DNA of 64,000 nucleotides, taken from the NCBI GenBank assembly GCA_020091685.1, contig CM034600.1, positions 37,801,536 through 37,865,535 on the forward strand, given 5' to 3'. Source of the stretch: Lutjanus erythropterus (lineage: Eukaryota; Chordata; Actinopteri; Lutjaniformes; Lutjanidae). The notes under the pieces were generated by a model. It saw nothing but the letters and a program-made list of their open reading frames with translations, was not told the origin of the DNA and made no database searches. Made by a program: the position numbers and the translations under genes. Shown here one piece after another: positions 49,901 to 62,362 of the stretch (the stretch's first letter is position 1; the number at the start of each line of letters is the position of its first letter).

Positions 49901-52900
49901 ATCACTGTTCTATCAGGTAATAACAGTGACACAGCTGACTGACAGATTGTTACAGTACAGACCAGTACAGGAACAGAGGGATCCGCTGCCCCCTAGTGGA
50001 ACCTGGAGTATCACAGCTGGAAGAAGAGCCCTCTGCAGTGTCCTGTTGTGTCTCACTGCTGTGTGTGCGGTTCTGTCTGCAGGTGTGTCCTATTTCCAGT
50101 AAGCTGACAGGTGCCTGTAGCCCAGACTTCACCCAGCATCCTGTCGTCACGTGAGTTTATTTTACATGAGAGTCTCATAATTAACCCTCATTAAAGTCAT
50201 TAAAGTCATTTTTCTTGTATTTTATTCTCGTTTCCTTTGTGCAGGTTCAGGAAGGACCAGGCGAACTACTCCCTGAATACAGACGACCCTCTGATCTTCA
50301 ACTCAGACCTGCACCTCGACTACAACACCGCGCACACGCACATGGGATTCACCGAGGAGGAATTCAAACGTCTGGTGAGATCAAACGCGTGAAAAATCAG
50401 AGCAGCGGTTCACAGGATGAAGGCGTTCGAGTGCGGTCGGAAACGATAGCATGAGGTGTGGACGCCCTGCTCATGGCAATCATCTCTGCTGCACGCTGAG
50501 ATGCCTCAGATCATTTTAACGATTACAATTCTTCATTTATTTTAAACCTGTGAGGAACCGTTCTTCACATCCAGGAACCATCAGGTCTGTGTATGAAGTT
50601 TACTTTAGATCATCTGAATCACAAACAAAGTTATTATTTTACAATAGGCCTGTTGTCTTTTCATCTTACACTCTCAGAAGTAAGGGTTCTAAAAGTGTTC
50701 TACCTGAAGGCGGAGGTTCTACCCACAACCATGTGTTTCTGAAGAGCCCTTTTCAGGAAAGAGAAAGAGATTTGTCAAGGGTTCTTTGTACCACAACGAA
50801 AAAGAGTTCTTATTAGACCCCCTTGGATAGGTTCTAGATAAAACTTTTGGAATATAAAAGGGTTCTCAGTAGAACCCTCTGAGTGCTGTCTAGTTCAAAT
50901 CCTGGGAATATAAAAAGGATCTCCATAGAGTCCCCTGAGTAGGTTCTAGATAGAATATGAAATTGTTCTCAGAAGAACCCTCTGGGTGGGTTCGAAATAA
51001 ACCCCTTGGAATATAAGAGGGTCCTCAGCAGAACCCCTGGGTGGGTTGTAGATAAAACTCTAAGAATACAAAAAGGTTCTCACTGGAACCCTCTGGGTGG
51101 GTTTGAGAGAAAACTATTAACCCTCTGAGTGGGGTCTATTTCAAACCCTGGGAATATAAAAGGGTTCTCCGTAGAGCCCCCCTGAGTGGGTTTTAGATAG
51201 AACCCTTGGAATATAAAAGGGGTTCTATATAGAACACCCTGGGTGGGTTCTAAATAAACCTCTTGGAATGTAAGAAGGTTCACTGTTTAATTCCCTCACA
51301 GTGTTCAATATAAAATCCTGGGAATATAAAAATGTTCTCCATAGAACCGCCTCAGTGGGTTCTAGATAAAACCCTTGGAATGTAGAAACCCTGAGTCAGT
51401 TCTAGATAAAACTCTTATATAAATATAGTAATATATAATATAATATAAAAGGGTTCTCAGTAGAACCCTATGGGTGAGTTCAAGTTAAAACCCTTGAAAA
51501 ATAAAAAAGTTCTCAGTAGAACCCTCGGGGTGGATTCTAGATAAACCCTTGGAATATAAAAGGGTTCTCAGTAGAACCCTCGGGGTGGATTCTAGATAAA
51601 CCCTTGGAATAATGCAGGGTTCTCATTAGAACCCTCCGTGTTGTTATAAGAAGAGTTAAACACTGTTCTTTACTGTCCTCAGACTGATGTGGACGTGAAG
51701 CTTCATCCAGCAGCTGCTCAGTGAAATAAAAAGGAAACAGCCGACATGATTCTGTCCAAAACTAACAAACTGTCCGTCAGCAGCTGTCAGACTCACTAAC
51801 ACCTCATTATCTTGTTTGTTTAATCAAAGTGTAAAACCAACATGTGGTTTTATGGCGGGTTCTGTACCAGAATATCTCCTGACTGGGAGCAGGGCGTCTG
51901 GCGTCTTGTCCTCACCGTTGCCAGGCAACCAGCAGTAGTTAGATGTTCTCTGGTCGTTATGCTAAGCTAAGCTACCTGCCTTCTGTAGAAGTGTAAATCA
52001 CTTTACTGGTTGAAATGATTTTGTTCTGTTGAGTTCAAAGATTTGGAGTTCCTTCAAAATACAGTAAGCGGTCATATGTCCAACAGTAAGTGAATGCATC
52101 ATCATTCAGCTGATACAGTCATTGATCTTTCTGACTGTATTCACTTAAATAGTCTGTTTTCTGTATTTGAACATAAAATTTTAGAAAACTTGTGAATTGT
52201 GTTTATGTTCAGTCGTCTCCTGTGGAAGTTTCATGGAGATATGAGTCTTTTTTTCTTTACCTTTTTCACTTATAGTGTAATGTGTTGAAATTTACATTTC
52301 ATATCTTTAAAGGATGTTTTCTGCAAATGAGTTTTTTCTCACAGTCTGAGCCAAAAATCTCCACTTAAGCAGCACTTACATGCACCAGACTTTACAGTTG
52401 TATTCCTTTTTACAGAGGAGTTTGCTCATATATCCTTCATAGCCCGATTTATTTAAATTTTATTCCTAAAAACATGTTGAAAATTGATTTTTTTATGGCC
52501 ATCTGCTCTGTGAATGTATGCAGATTAATGCATATTTAATTAGATCATTTAAATCTTTTACTCTTTTCATCTGTAGTTTTTTGCAAAATGTATAGAATTT
52601 ACATTTAATATATATTACTAGTTTTTTTGTCTCTTTCTCTGAGCCAGAAATCTCCACTTCAGTAGCACTTAAACTCACCAAACTTTCCAGTTTTATTCCT
52701 GCCTGTTTTCTAAAGGTTTTTGCAGAGAAGTTTGTTCATAAACGATTCATAGCCTGATTTATATGACATTTTATTCCTTAAACATGGAGAAAATTGATTT
52801 TCAGAAAACTTGTAACACAAAACATAATTGTCTTAATGAAAGTAATCAGCTGGGGAAGTTTCGTGTTATTTAAATCTTTGTCCCTGTTCATCTGTAATGT

Positions 52901-53069
52901 CTCCCCGCTCATGAACTCTTCAGTTCACTAAATGAACGTCTTATCGTCTTTTTGTGTCTTACAGAACATCAACTCTGCAAAGTCGTGCTTTCTGCCTGAC
53001 GACGAGAAGGAGGAGCTCCTCCGCAGACTGTACGAGGCCTACGGGATGGTGCAGAGCACCGCCTGTTAA
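22878..53069 (+). CDS. ada: Adenosine deaminase 1 (ADA), 11 coding exons
   Basis: Complete gene: join 22878-22922, 33059-33120, 35067-35189, 40041-40184, 40286-40401, 42558-42682, 47893-47964, 49156-49257, 50083-50150, 50245-50374, 52965-53069; 363 codons, the same length as human ADA. All introns are GT-AG. The zinc enzyme deaminates adenosine and deoxyadenosine to inosine and deoxyinosine in purine salvage, in the cytosol and partly at the cell surface. Zinc and catalytic residues are all present: HVHLD His19/His21, LAGDE Gly188, HAGE His217 and Glu220, GHGY His241, NTDDP Asp299-Asp300. The gene has 11 coding exons here against 12 exons in human. No stop or frameshift. It points toward pkig on the other strand. 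Confidence 0.97.
23427..24260. repeat. GGGCTGCAAC-type repeat and TTAA-type repeat
   Basis: Begins AGGGCTGCAACTAACGGTTA at 23426 and includes an internal TTAA-type repeat from 23943 (TAAAGGCATAATATGCC) related to pink1 intron 4. The region ends near GATAATCGATAATCATT. Old and diverged; internal boundaries are approximate. Confidence 0.5.
24945..25975. repeat. Clustered GGGCTGCAAC/GGGCTGAAC repeats
   Basis: Contains GAAAATAATCAACAGATTAA twice (near 24964 and 25911), ending CTTGCAGCCC at 25007-25016 and TTAGTTGCAGC at 25951. A related unit begins TAGGGCTGAACAATTCATC at 25279 and ends TCGTTCAGCCCTA at 25885. A segment at 25570-25780 (TTGCTAAGCC, CCACCACACGTGTGCTC) also occurs near 57740-57890. 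Confidence 0.55.
26336..26361. repeat. (GT)n microsatellite
   Basis: Thirteen GT units. Confidence 0.95.
26676..26968. repeat. GGGCTGCAAC-type MITE, near-complete copy
   Basis: The left end GGGCTGCAACTAACAATCAT and right end TAATCAATTAATAGTTGCAG are inverted relative to each other. The interior has AAAATGTCAGAAAATGGTGA, shared in reduced form with 23750 and 54495. About 290 bp long. Confidence 0.65.
27186..27580 (+). pseudogene. LINE 3' end fragment, RTE/Rex3-like
   Basis: The plus strand contains decayed codons for the C-terminal end of a LINE reverse transcriptase: [17 protein letters not shown] followed by a stop, then [19 protein letters not shown] codons near 27395-27430 and ATRLRING, and finishes in short GATG repeats (27572-27580). 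That tail is characteristic of teleost RTE/Rex3 elements. The frame is broken, so it is a dead 5'-truncated copy. Confidence 0.75.
27728..28025. repeat. GGGCTGCAAC-type MITE, second copy
   Basis: Begins AGAGCTGCAACAGTTAAG and ends GATTGTTAGTTGCAGCCC, about 295 bp, with an interior like the copy at 26676-26968 (TCAATTAATCGG near the left end, TTTGGGTTGTGGGAAAAAC in the middle). Confidence 0.65.
29206..29437. mobile_element. 216-bp palindromic hAT MITE with perfect 8-bp TSD
   Basis: Direct repeats CTCTAAAG at 29206-29213 and 29430-29437 flank a long, nearly perfect inverted repeat that starts CAGTGTTTCTCAACCCTGGT and ends in its complement. Almost the whole element folds into one hairpin with a short centre around 29310-29335. 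It lies inside an older repeat that starts near 28920. The near-identity of the arms implies a fairly recent insertion. Confidence 0.9.
30551..30694. repeat. 32-bp tandem repeat, 4.5 copies
   Basis: Units start at 30551, 30583, 30615, 30647 and 30679. Each reads TATCAGCAAAGTTTAAAAGT followed by TTAAAGTTTAAA. The first three are identical; the fourth and fifth carry single changes (TGTCAGC, TATTAGT). Each unit itself holds three AGTTTAAA-like sub-blocks. Confidence 0.93.
31860..32155. repeat. Fragment of the CTATCCCTTTAA MITE family
   Basis: Contains CAATATTTTCACCACTTTAT, the AAAGCGACCAGACTCC segment and CAGCAGAACGTTACTTAGCT, and ends CCAGACTATCCCTTTAA at 32155. The order matches the pink1 intron 6 element and the ada intron 3 cluster. 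The left terminus is missing. Confidence 0.65.
33059..33120 (+). CDS. ada: ada coding exon 2
   Basis: Codons 16-35 plus two bases. Encodes [12 protein letters not shown], with the zinc ligands His19 and His21 and the substrate-contacting Asp23. Acceptor CCCACAG, donor GCCAA|GTAAGT. Confidence 0.96.
33449..34172. mobile_element. hAT-like nonautonomous element, 708 bp
   Basis: CAAATAAC (33449-33456) and CAAATGAC (34165-34172) are an 8-bp target duplication with one change. The element runs from CAGTGGTGGAAAGAGTGCTG to TTTCTTCCACCCCTG and is a sister of the copy in pink1 intron 1, with the same order of AAGTACTGTTACATTAC near the left end and TTTGAGTATTTGTAATTAGT near the right. Confidence 0.88.
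35067..35189 (+). CDS. ada: ada coding exon 3
   Basis: Completes codon 36 through two bases of codon 77. Encodes [18 protein letters not shown] and [12 protein letters not shown], the helices that gate the active site. Acceptor CTCCAG, donor ATTGC|GTAAGT. Confidence 0.95.
35430..37485. repeat. Mosaic of overlapping TTAA-type MITE copies
   Basis: Starts TTAAAGGGACAGTTAAGATG at 35430. It then repeats the same building blocks at least three times: AGAATATTTTCACC, TTGCTGTCAGAC/AAC, CCAGACTCCATTGGCAAAA, and CTGCTGCCTCT with TAGTTTGTTTG. Boundary-like ends GAACTGTCCCTTTAG (36467-36481), GACTATTCCTTTAAAAG (37315-37331) and GAACTATCCCTTTAAAA (37465-37481) mark nested or tandem insertions. Blocks occur in both orientations. 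Confidence 0.65.
37967..37981 (+). repeat. 15-base G run
   Basis: Fifteen consecutive G in otherwise non-repetitive sequence. A likely site of assembly or slippage error. Confidence 0.95.
38837..39309. mobile_element. TTAA-flanked MITE, 465 bp
   Basis: TTAA at 38837-38840 and 39306-39309. Left end GGGGACAGTTCACCCCAAAA and right end TTTTGGGGGTGAAAAGTCCC are inverted over about 20 bases, followed by a matching TCAAAAATCCATATTT/TGTATTTTTGA pair further in. Partial right halves of the same family lie at 6885-6932, 35820-35895, 36425-36480 and 55920-55990. Confidence 0.82.
40041..40184 (+). CDS. ada: ada coding exon 4
   Basis: Completes codon 77 through two bases of codon 125. Encodes [20 protein letters not shown] and YVEVRYSP, one of the most conserved parts of ADA, and VEPIPWNQ. 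Acceptor TTTTTCAG, donor GGGGA|GTAAGT. Confidence 0.96.
40286..40401 (+). CDS. ada: ada coding exon 5
   Basis: Completes codon 125 through one base of codon 164. Encodes [16 protein letters not shown] and [13 protein letters not shown]. The intron before it is only 101 bp. Donor CCAA|GTAATG. Confidence 0.95.
40699..41343. mobile_element. TTAA-flanked MITE (AGGGATGGTTCACCC family)
   Basis: TTAA at 40699-40702 and 41340-41343 flank 637 bp. The left end AGGGATGGTTCACCC and right end GGGTGAACCATCCT are inverted. The interior has AATGGAAGTGAATGGTGACC and a mirrored second half (CTGGTCACCCTTGGCTTCCA), so it folds back on itself. Sister copy at 60568-60906; an end fragment at about 21740-21840. Confidence 0.85.
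42118..42350. repeat. Small inverted-terminus repeat
   Basis: Starts TTTGACATTTGGGGAAATAT and ends AAAATGTCAAACTATTCCTG, which are roughly inverted. The TTTCTTGCCAAGAGTTAGAT block near the left is typical of a common fish MITE. Target duplication not resolved. Confidence 0.6.
42558..42682 (+). CDS. ada: ada coding exon 6
   Basis: Completes codon 164 through codon 205, phase 0 end. Encodes [20 protein letters not shown] with Gly188, which contacts substrate, and DES. It is one residue shorter than human in the following loop. Acceptor CTCCAG, donor TATGAG|GTAAGC. Confidence 0.95.
43220..43500. repeat. Interspersed repeat scrap
   Basis: TTTTGGCAACTATTGGATGG, then TTTATGGTCCCCAGAAGATG and TTCTGATCCCCTGA resemble a widespread fish repeat in which such phrases recur. 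Ends not located. Confidence 0.45.
43780..44090. repeat. Interspersed repeat, copy A
   Basis: TACTCGATTCTGATTGGTTA, CAGACCGTTGCTATG (twice), GATCATAGAC-like and GATAATGTGCAGTGAGCAGG are in the same order as at 55215-55530. The two copies run in the same direction. Family unassigned. Confidence 0.75.
46395..46620. repeat. LINE-type tail repeat
   Basis: GACAAAGTTTATTAATCCCA followed by CAGTGGTGAAATTTACTC and CAGCAGCTCAGCGATC resembles the common teleost repeat that begins with ACTTTATTAATCCC. Low-copy details cannot be settled from this window. Confidence 0.5.
47893..47964 (+). CDS. ada: ada coding exon 7
   Basis: Codons 206-229. Encodes [20 protein letters not shown] with zinc ligand His217 and the catalytic Glu220, equivalent to His214 and Glu217 of human ADA. 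Acceptor TTGACAG, donor AAGGAG|GTAAGC. Confidence 0.96.
47965..49155 (+). other. ada intron 7 (1.2 kb)
   Basis: Contains the hAT-like element at 48281-48734. The remainder has no recognisable feature. Confidence 0.8.
48281..48734. mobile_element. hAT-like nonautonomous element, 438 bp
   Basis: GATAACCA (48281-48288) and GATAACTG (48727-48734) form a decayed 8-bp duplication (6 of 8). The left end CAGGTGGCAAAAGTACACAC matches, reversed, the right end of the copy at 20460-21007. The middle carries GTCTTGTTACATC/GTCTTGTTACGTC repeats, the same internal minisatellite as that copy. Confidence 0.65.
49156..49257 (+). CDS. ada: ada coding exon 8
   Basis: Codons 230-263. Encodes [20 protein letters not shown] with His241, the equivalent of catalytic His238 in human, then NMHFE. 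Acceptor ATTTTAG, donor TTTGAG|GTAAGG. Confidence 0.96.
49360..49890 (+). repeat. 56-bp minisatellite array, ada intron 8
   Basis: About nine imperfect units around GGTTCTAGATAAAACCCTTG, GAATATAAAAGGGTTCTCAG and TAGAACCCTCTGGGTG. Every unit contains a short palindrome AGGGTTCT-N5-AGAACCCT-like. The array opens with CTCTCAGAAATAAGGGTTCT, the same lead-in as the intron 10 array. It fills most of this 825-bp intron. Confidence 0.9.
50083..50150 (+). CDS. ada: ada coding exon 9
   Basis: Codons 264-285 plus two bases. Encodes [12 protein letters not shown], matching ICPWSSYLTGAW of human ADA; the two tryptophans are replaced by Ile and Cys here. Acceptor TCTGCAG, donor GTCAC|GTGAGT. Confidence 0.93.
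50245..50374 (+). CDS. ada: ada coding exon 10
   Basis: Completes codon 286 through codon 329. Encodes [19 protein letters not shown] with zinc ligand Asp299 and catalytic Asp300, and [11 protein letters not shown]. The intron before it is 94 bp. Donor CGTCTG|GTGAGA. Confidence 0.96.
50675..51645 (+). repeat. 56-bp minisatellite array, ada intron 10
   Basis: About 17 imperfect units of the same repeat as in intron 8; two GTGGG landmarks at 51041 and 51097 give the 56-bp period. The lead-in CTCTCAGAAGTAAGGGTTCT and the preceding TTATTATTTTAC...GCCTGTT are also shared with intron 8. Units near 51520-51620 are nearly identical to each other, which points to recent expansion. Confidence 0.9.
52170..52910. 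repeat. About 300-bp imperfect tandem repeat, 2.4 copies
   Basis: TCTCCACTT-A/C-A-GCAGCACTTA-type sequence at 52358 recurs at 52651, TTTATTCCT...GAAAATTGATTTT at about 52460-52490 recurs at 52750-52800, and GGAAGTTTC at 52224 recurs at 52854. The copies are about 75-80 percent alike by eye. The last partial copy ends just before exon 11. Confidence 0.75.
52965..53069 (+). CDS. ada: ada coding exon 11 (last)
   Basis: Codons 330-363 and the TAA stop. Encodes [20 protein letters not shown] and LYEAYGM, ending VQSTAC. Human ADA ends in a different short tail and has one more exon. Acceptor TCTTACAG. Confidence 0.95.
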   Translation, partial: NINSAKSCFLPDDEKEELLRRLYEAYGMVQSTAC

Positions 53070-53980
53070 ACCGGACAAGGACGTCTGAGCAGGAAACTAA
53101 CCCAGGGACACGCCGCTCTGAATCTCCCCACCTGACACAACCGAATGTCTTCTTCCTCATTTTGTCACCAGACATAAAGCCTATAGAATAATACATGCCG
53201 TTTCTCACGTGGCGGCGGCCTTCAGCATCACGTACCCGTACATCATCAGCTCGTGTTTTTGTCAGTATTGCATCTACATACTTAGATACCTTTAAAACTT
53301 TAGTTTACAGTTCAGTTCCAGAGGATGTCGGGGTGCAAAATTACGAGCACGGAAGTGTTCGTGACAAACTCTGGACACACTCTTCATCTTGTGTTTACAT
53401 CCTGTTGTCATAAAGAGAATCAGGGAAGCTTCTGACGCACAAATACTCAGTTCACTTTGTCTGTTGGCCTGTTGGTGGAGGATAAGGGAGGTTATCTGGT
53501 GTTCATCTCTGTATTTGCCGAAACATTTTTGGTGTCCTGTGCGTCTGTGGGTGAACGCATGAGGTGAACAGAAAGAATTTAACTTGGCCGGGGGGGAAAT
53601 ACTGTGAATATCCATAGTTTGGTTTAAGGGTGAAGTGAATAATCCAGTGTCAGAAAAATTCATAATGTGCTTTTTACCCTCCACCTGTTAAAAACCGCAG
53701 GAAACATCAGGTGAAATAAAACAGCTTAATACCAAAAGTGTAGTCTTATATTTGAACACTAGGTGGCAGAATACTGTCACCTACATGGATAAACCACAGA
53801 TGACCTCTGGTTTTGAATTTAATTACTCTCTAAATTCTTTTGATGTACTTATATATTTATTTAAAAGATTTTTATTTCATTTCACTAAATAAAAAAAGCA
53901 CTTCCATGTATAACAGACACATTTATGACACTTGTTAAAAGCATATTTGAGCAAAATAAAAGCCATTATGAAACCTCCCT
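53070..53980 (+). other. ada 3' untranslated region
   Basis: Sequence from the stop codon to the third poly(A) signal. Canonical AATAAA hexamers lie at 53715-53720, 53888-53893 and 53955-53960. No repeat was recognised in it, in contrast to the introns. Confidence 0.55.
53955..53960 (+). terminator. Candidate ada poly(A) signal
   Basis: AATAAA in the context GCAAAATAAAAGCC, followed 35-60 bases later by T/GT-rich sequence. The hexamer at 53715 is an alternative that would shorten the 3' UTR by 240 bases. Confidence 0.5.
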
Positions 53981-54954
53981 GCATGTCAACTGCCTTCTTT
54001 ATGGTGTTCATTTACAGCAATGCATGATGGGGTTTTTTGTATGCTTTGATTGAACATATATTTTAAAAAAAAGGGAAGGAAAAGTTTTTCTACTTCATCC
54101 TACACTGAATATGAAATAATATTTATGTTGTTACAGAGATTTTTCAAATTATGTTCAGTTCTTTTAATTTGTTGTGTTTTCCTGCTTATATATTTTAGTT
54201 TATTTTAACATGTTCTATATAAAAAACAAAATAAAATAAACAATATAAGTCACCAGACCTTACAATAGAACATCCTCTTACCTGTTGTGTTATTTATCCA
54301 TTCAGATGGTTTTGGTGTGAGCTGCAGAGCCTTTTCTCTAATATAATGGAAAATAAAAAAAAGTAGGGTATGAATATAATTGTCACTTGCACTAAATGGA
54401 ACAGGACCTTATTTGGTATCATTGCAAACAACTGTGTTTACTTCACTATTTCCATTGTTTTAAGTGCAATCAATCAATCGTTCAGTTTATGAAATGTCAG
54501 AAAACAGTGAAAATGGACATTGTAGCTTCCCACACCCCAAGGTGGCGTCTGCATGTACAATTTTTATCCACCTGACAGCCCAAAAACAAAAAATATTCTG
54601 CTCACAAAGATGTAAAACAGAGAAAAGCAGCAAATTTCAGAAACCAGAGAATGATTGACTGCTTTCCTTAACTGCTTACCAAAATAGTTGCTTGTGCTAC
54701 CAAAGGCTCATGCTTGTGACAGCATGGGATGTAAACATTGATGACATCTATCTATATTTTCATAGATAAAGATATAGATATCTAGGAGGTCCTCTTAAAT
54801 ACTGCTGAAGGGCTGCAGAATTATTTTCTTTCTTTAAAAAAATTAAATAAGTCTGAAAATACACATTAACATGGATCCAACATATTATTAGCAAAGATAA
54901 AACAACCTATTCACGTCTCTGGAGTTGGGGGCACTGGTCACCACATTATCATTT

Positions 54955-55214
54955 AGTATGATTGGTTATCTGTCCAGTGAGAGGCGGGACCTTAGTTTCA
55001 ACAACCTAACTGATGAGTATTTTAAAATGTGCATCGTTTTCCTTTGCCTACTTTCATTTTTACAAGGTTAATTCAGCCTACTTAATAAATTAATAAGTGA
55101 TTAAAGTCATAAATCATAAAAATAAAAGTATTTCTCAGGATGGAGTCTCACAGCCTGAGGAAAGATGTACAATGGAGGTAGGAAAGCATTTTTTTTTTTT
55201 TTACATGGCCTTTG
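54955..55214. repeat. Repeat copy shared with 594-990, left part
   Basis: TATCTGTCCAGTGAGAGGCG then GGACCTTAGTTT matches 600-635; the copy resumes at about 55560 (AAACACAGGAAT) after the inserted repeat. Confidence 0.65.
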
Positions 55215-55530
55215 TTACATACTCGATTCTGATTGGTCAGTTTCAACATTCTCAGGTCTGTTATTTCTGTGTAGCAGACTGTTGCTATGCAGAACAGACC
55301 GTTGCTATGGACACAGTTCTGATCATAGACGCTGGAGAAACAATTAAATCACAGTTAAATCACTAAAATTGTTTTAAAATTGATATTTTCTGTCACATAA
55401 ATGCACCTTTTGTTTTGGTAAGTAACCGTGTAATAATTGGGATAATGTACAGTGAGCAGGTCGTTATTGTAAAATAAACCCCTGCGGGATGATTCAAGAG
55501 ACCTCCGCTTCCCATCGGGGTCCTGCATTG
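55215..55530. repeat. Interspersed repeat, copy B
   Basis: Same order of blocks as 43780-44090: TACTCGATTCTGATTGGTCA, GTTGCTATG twice, CAGTTCTGATCATAGACGCT, and TACAGTGAGCAGGTCGTTAT. It sits within the older repeat 54955-55720, so it inserted later. Confidence 0.75.
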
Positions 55531-55634
55531 TCCTGTCACTCTGTTGTACAAAAATACACATTTTAAACACAGGAATAAGAAACTAAGATGGTGCAATGTT
55601 AGTAATGAAAGTAGATATGAGAAATGGTACGTTA

Positions 55635-55635
<1 letters not shown>

Positions 55636-55695
<60 letters not shown>
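55636..55695. repeat. (GT)n microsatellite
   Basis: About 30 GT units, occupying the position of the CA-rich tract in the sister repeat near 920-960. Confidence 0.96.
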
Positions 55696-55696
<1 letters not shown>

Positions 55697-56329
55697 ATGT
55701 GCTCGCTTCATGCCGTCCCTGTCAAAAAGGTCTGGAAACACTCCTGCCTCCCAGTGAATAATTTCTGTGAGCCATAAATGGAGCAGGAGACTCTGACATA
55801 CCTTCCTCCACAGCCAACGTGCAGAGGATGAAGCTAATGCCGCTAACATTAGCCATGAGCAGGGGGTCCCTGCAGCTAAGGGGTCCACAGCCTGAGAAAC
55901 GTTGAAGACTCCAGATCTAGATGGATAAACGGCACTACAGGTAAGAGGAAAAATATGTATGTTTGAATTTAGAGTGAACGGTTCCTTTAAAGAGGACACT
56001 AAGAGAGACAGCTTTAAAAAAAAATCACAGCTTTACAGTAAAGCTGCTCTGACAACCTCTGTTTCTTTATTGTATAAAGAGATTAATGGGAACACTGGGG
56101 CCGCGCTAGGTGGAAATGTAAGCACTGGCTTCCTGTGGCCGCGCTAATGTACACAAAAGCTGCATTTAATAATATTTATGGCTCTGGAACAACTCAGCAC
56201 TCAACTCATTAATCCTGGTTGGCCGGGACTCTGCACCTCTGCAGCTCACACAGCTCACCTGACGTGGTCGAAACATGCAGACGGCCTCCTGTGGAAAGAT
56301 AATCATGCTCAGAAACATAAAACACAAAT

Positions 56330-56929
56330 GTTACAGTAATTCATAAGTATTTTATTACACAAAGAAAATTGCTATCACAAAGTTATCACTGAACATTTAG
56401 CAATAAATATGAAGTCCGTACACGACAGTATAATGGTGACTATGTTTGTTACTAAAAAAAAGAAAAGACTTGACGATGAAATTGAACAAGAGGGTCACAA
56501 ACACACACGCATACAGAGAAAGAAAATGACAAACAGATGGTTATGAATACGCCCTCCATGACACAGCTCCGTATTAGGCTGGAACGAGTGTTATAAATGG
56601 ATTCTGTTCAGCTCAGTCCATCTCCGCAGACAATAAACTCAAAGTTTCTGTGCTTTCTCGTCTCGTCAGGAATATAAATGACTAACAGAGGATGAAGCAG
56701 CATCTCAGATGTCAGTTCTACTCTGCTCTGCTCCCCGTGTTACAATCGGTTCCGATGAAAAAGGCGAACATTTGGGCCGCTGAAGCTCCAAACAGGCCGG
56801 CAGTGAGCGAAGGTGTCCTCGTGTCCGCTTAGGACAACCATTAAACACTCCCTCCTTCCTTTCTCCATGTCTCTCCACTCTCACTTGTCACTCCTCAGCT
56901 CTGCCCCCCCCTACGGTCTCTGGATGAGT
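56330..56929 (-). other. pkig 3' untranslated region
   Basis: Runs from the stop codon at 56930 to the poly(A) signal at 56351. No repeat or frame of note; moderately GC-balanced relative to the neighbouring AT-rich spacer. Confidence 0.5.
56351..56356 (-). terminator. pkig poly(A) signal
   Basis: TTTATT on the plus strand is AATAAA on the minus strand, 575 bases beyond the pkig stop codon. It implies a 3' UTR of about 600 bases (56330-56929). Confidence 0.55.
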
Positions 56930-61843
<4,914 letters not shown>

Positions 61844-62362
61844 CTGTCCATGACCAGCGCTCTCATTACACCTGCCAAGAAAGAGGAGGGGGGGAGATGG
61901 GGGGGGGGGTCAGACGGCTGCGGAGGTGTTGCAAGAAGCACATAAATCACCCTGCTTACCCGTGGGAGGACGTACCACTGCGTCCTGTGAATTTCTACAG
62001 CAGCAGAATCAACGTGATGCACAGGAGTGCTGGCCAGAGACCAAAGGAAAATATCACAGTGCTGAGCTATTTAAGAAGCAACTGAGGATGACCACTGCAG
62101 AGTGAGAGTGGGCACAAAGGAGCCACTTCAGAAGCACTTCCACAACCTGAAGAGCCGGCAGCTGTGAGAGATTTAATACAAAGAAGAATGAAGGTGTTGA
62201 TAATTTCCATTACTATTTCTGCACAGCGATTAATGGCACCACTGACATCTGTGCTAATTACTTGTCCTAATTACATCAGGAACAACAAAAAGAAGCTGAA
62301 AATCCCTCAACACTTAGTCACAGCCCTCTACTGGAGTCCATTTCTCAGGCGTAAAGGTAAAG

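Larger units (their letters stand above)
50375..52964 (+). other. ada intron 10 (2.6 kb)
   Basis: Contains the second 56-bp minisatellite array (50675-51645) and a roughly 300-bp imperfect tandem duplication (52170-52910). The stretch 51650-52160 has no named feature. Confidence 0.8.
53981..56330. other. Convergent spacer between ada and pkig
   Basis: AT-rich spacer between the two converging genes, with a repeat copy from 54955, an embedded repeat at 55215-55530, a GT tract and a MITE half at 55920-55990. The segments 54060-54950 and 56000-56330 show no feature. Confidence 0.6.

Noticed and set aside
55583..55999. 138-codon minus-strand frame near 55.8 kb
   Set aside because: It spans a GT tract and repeat fragments with no family signal.
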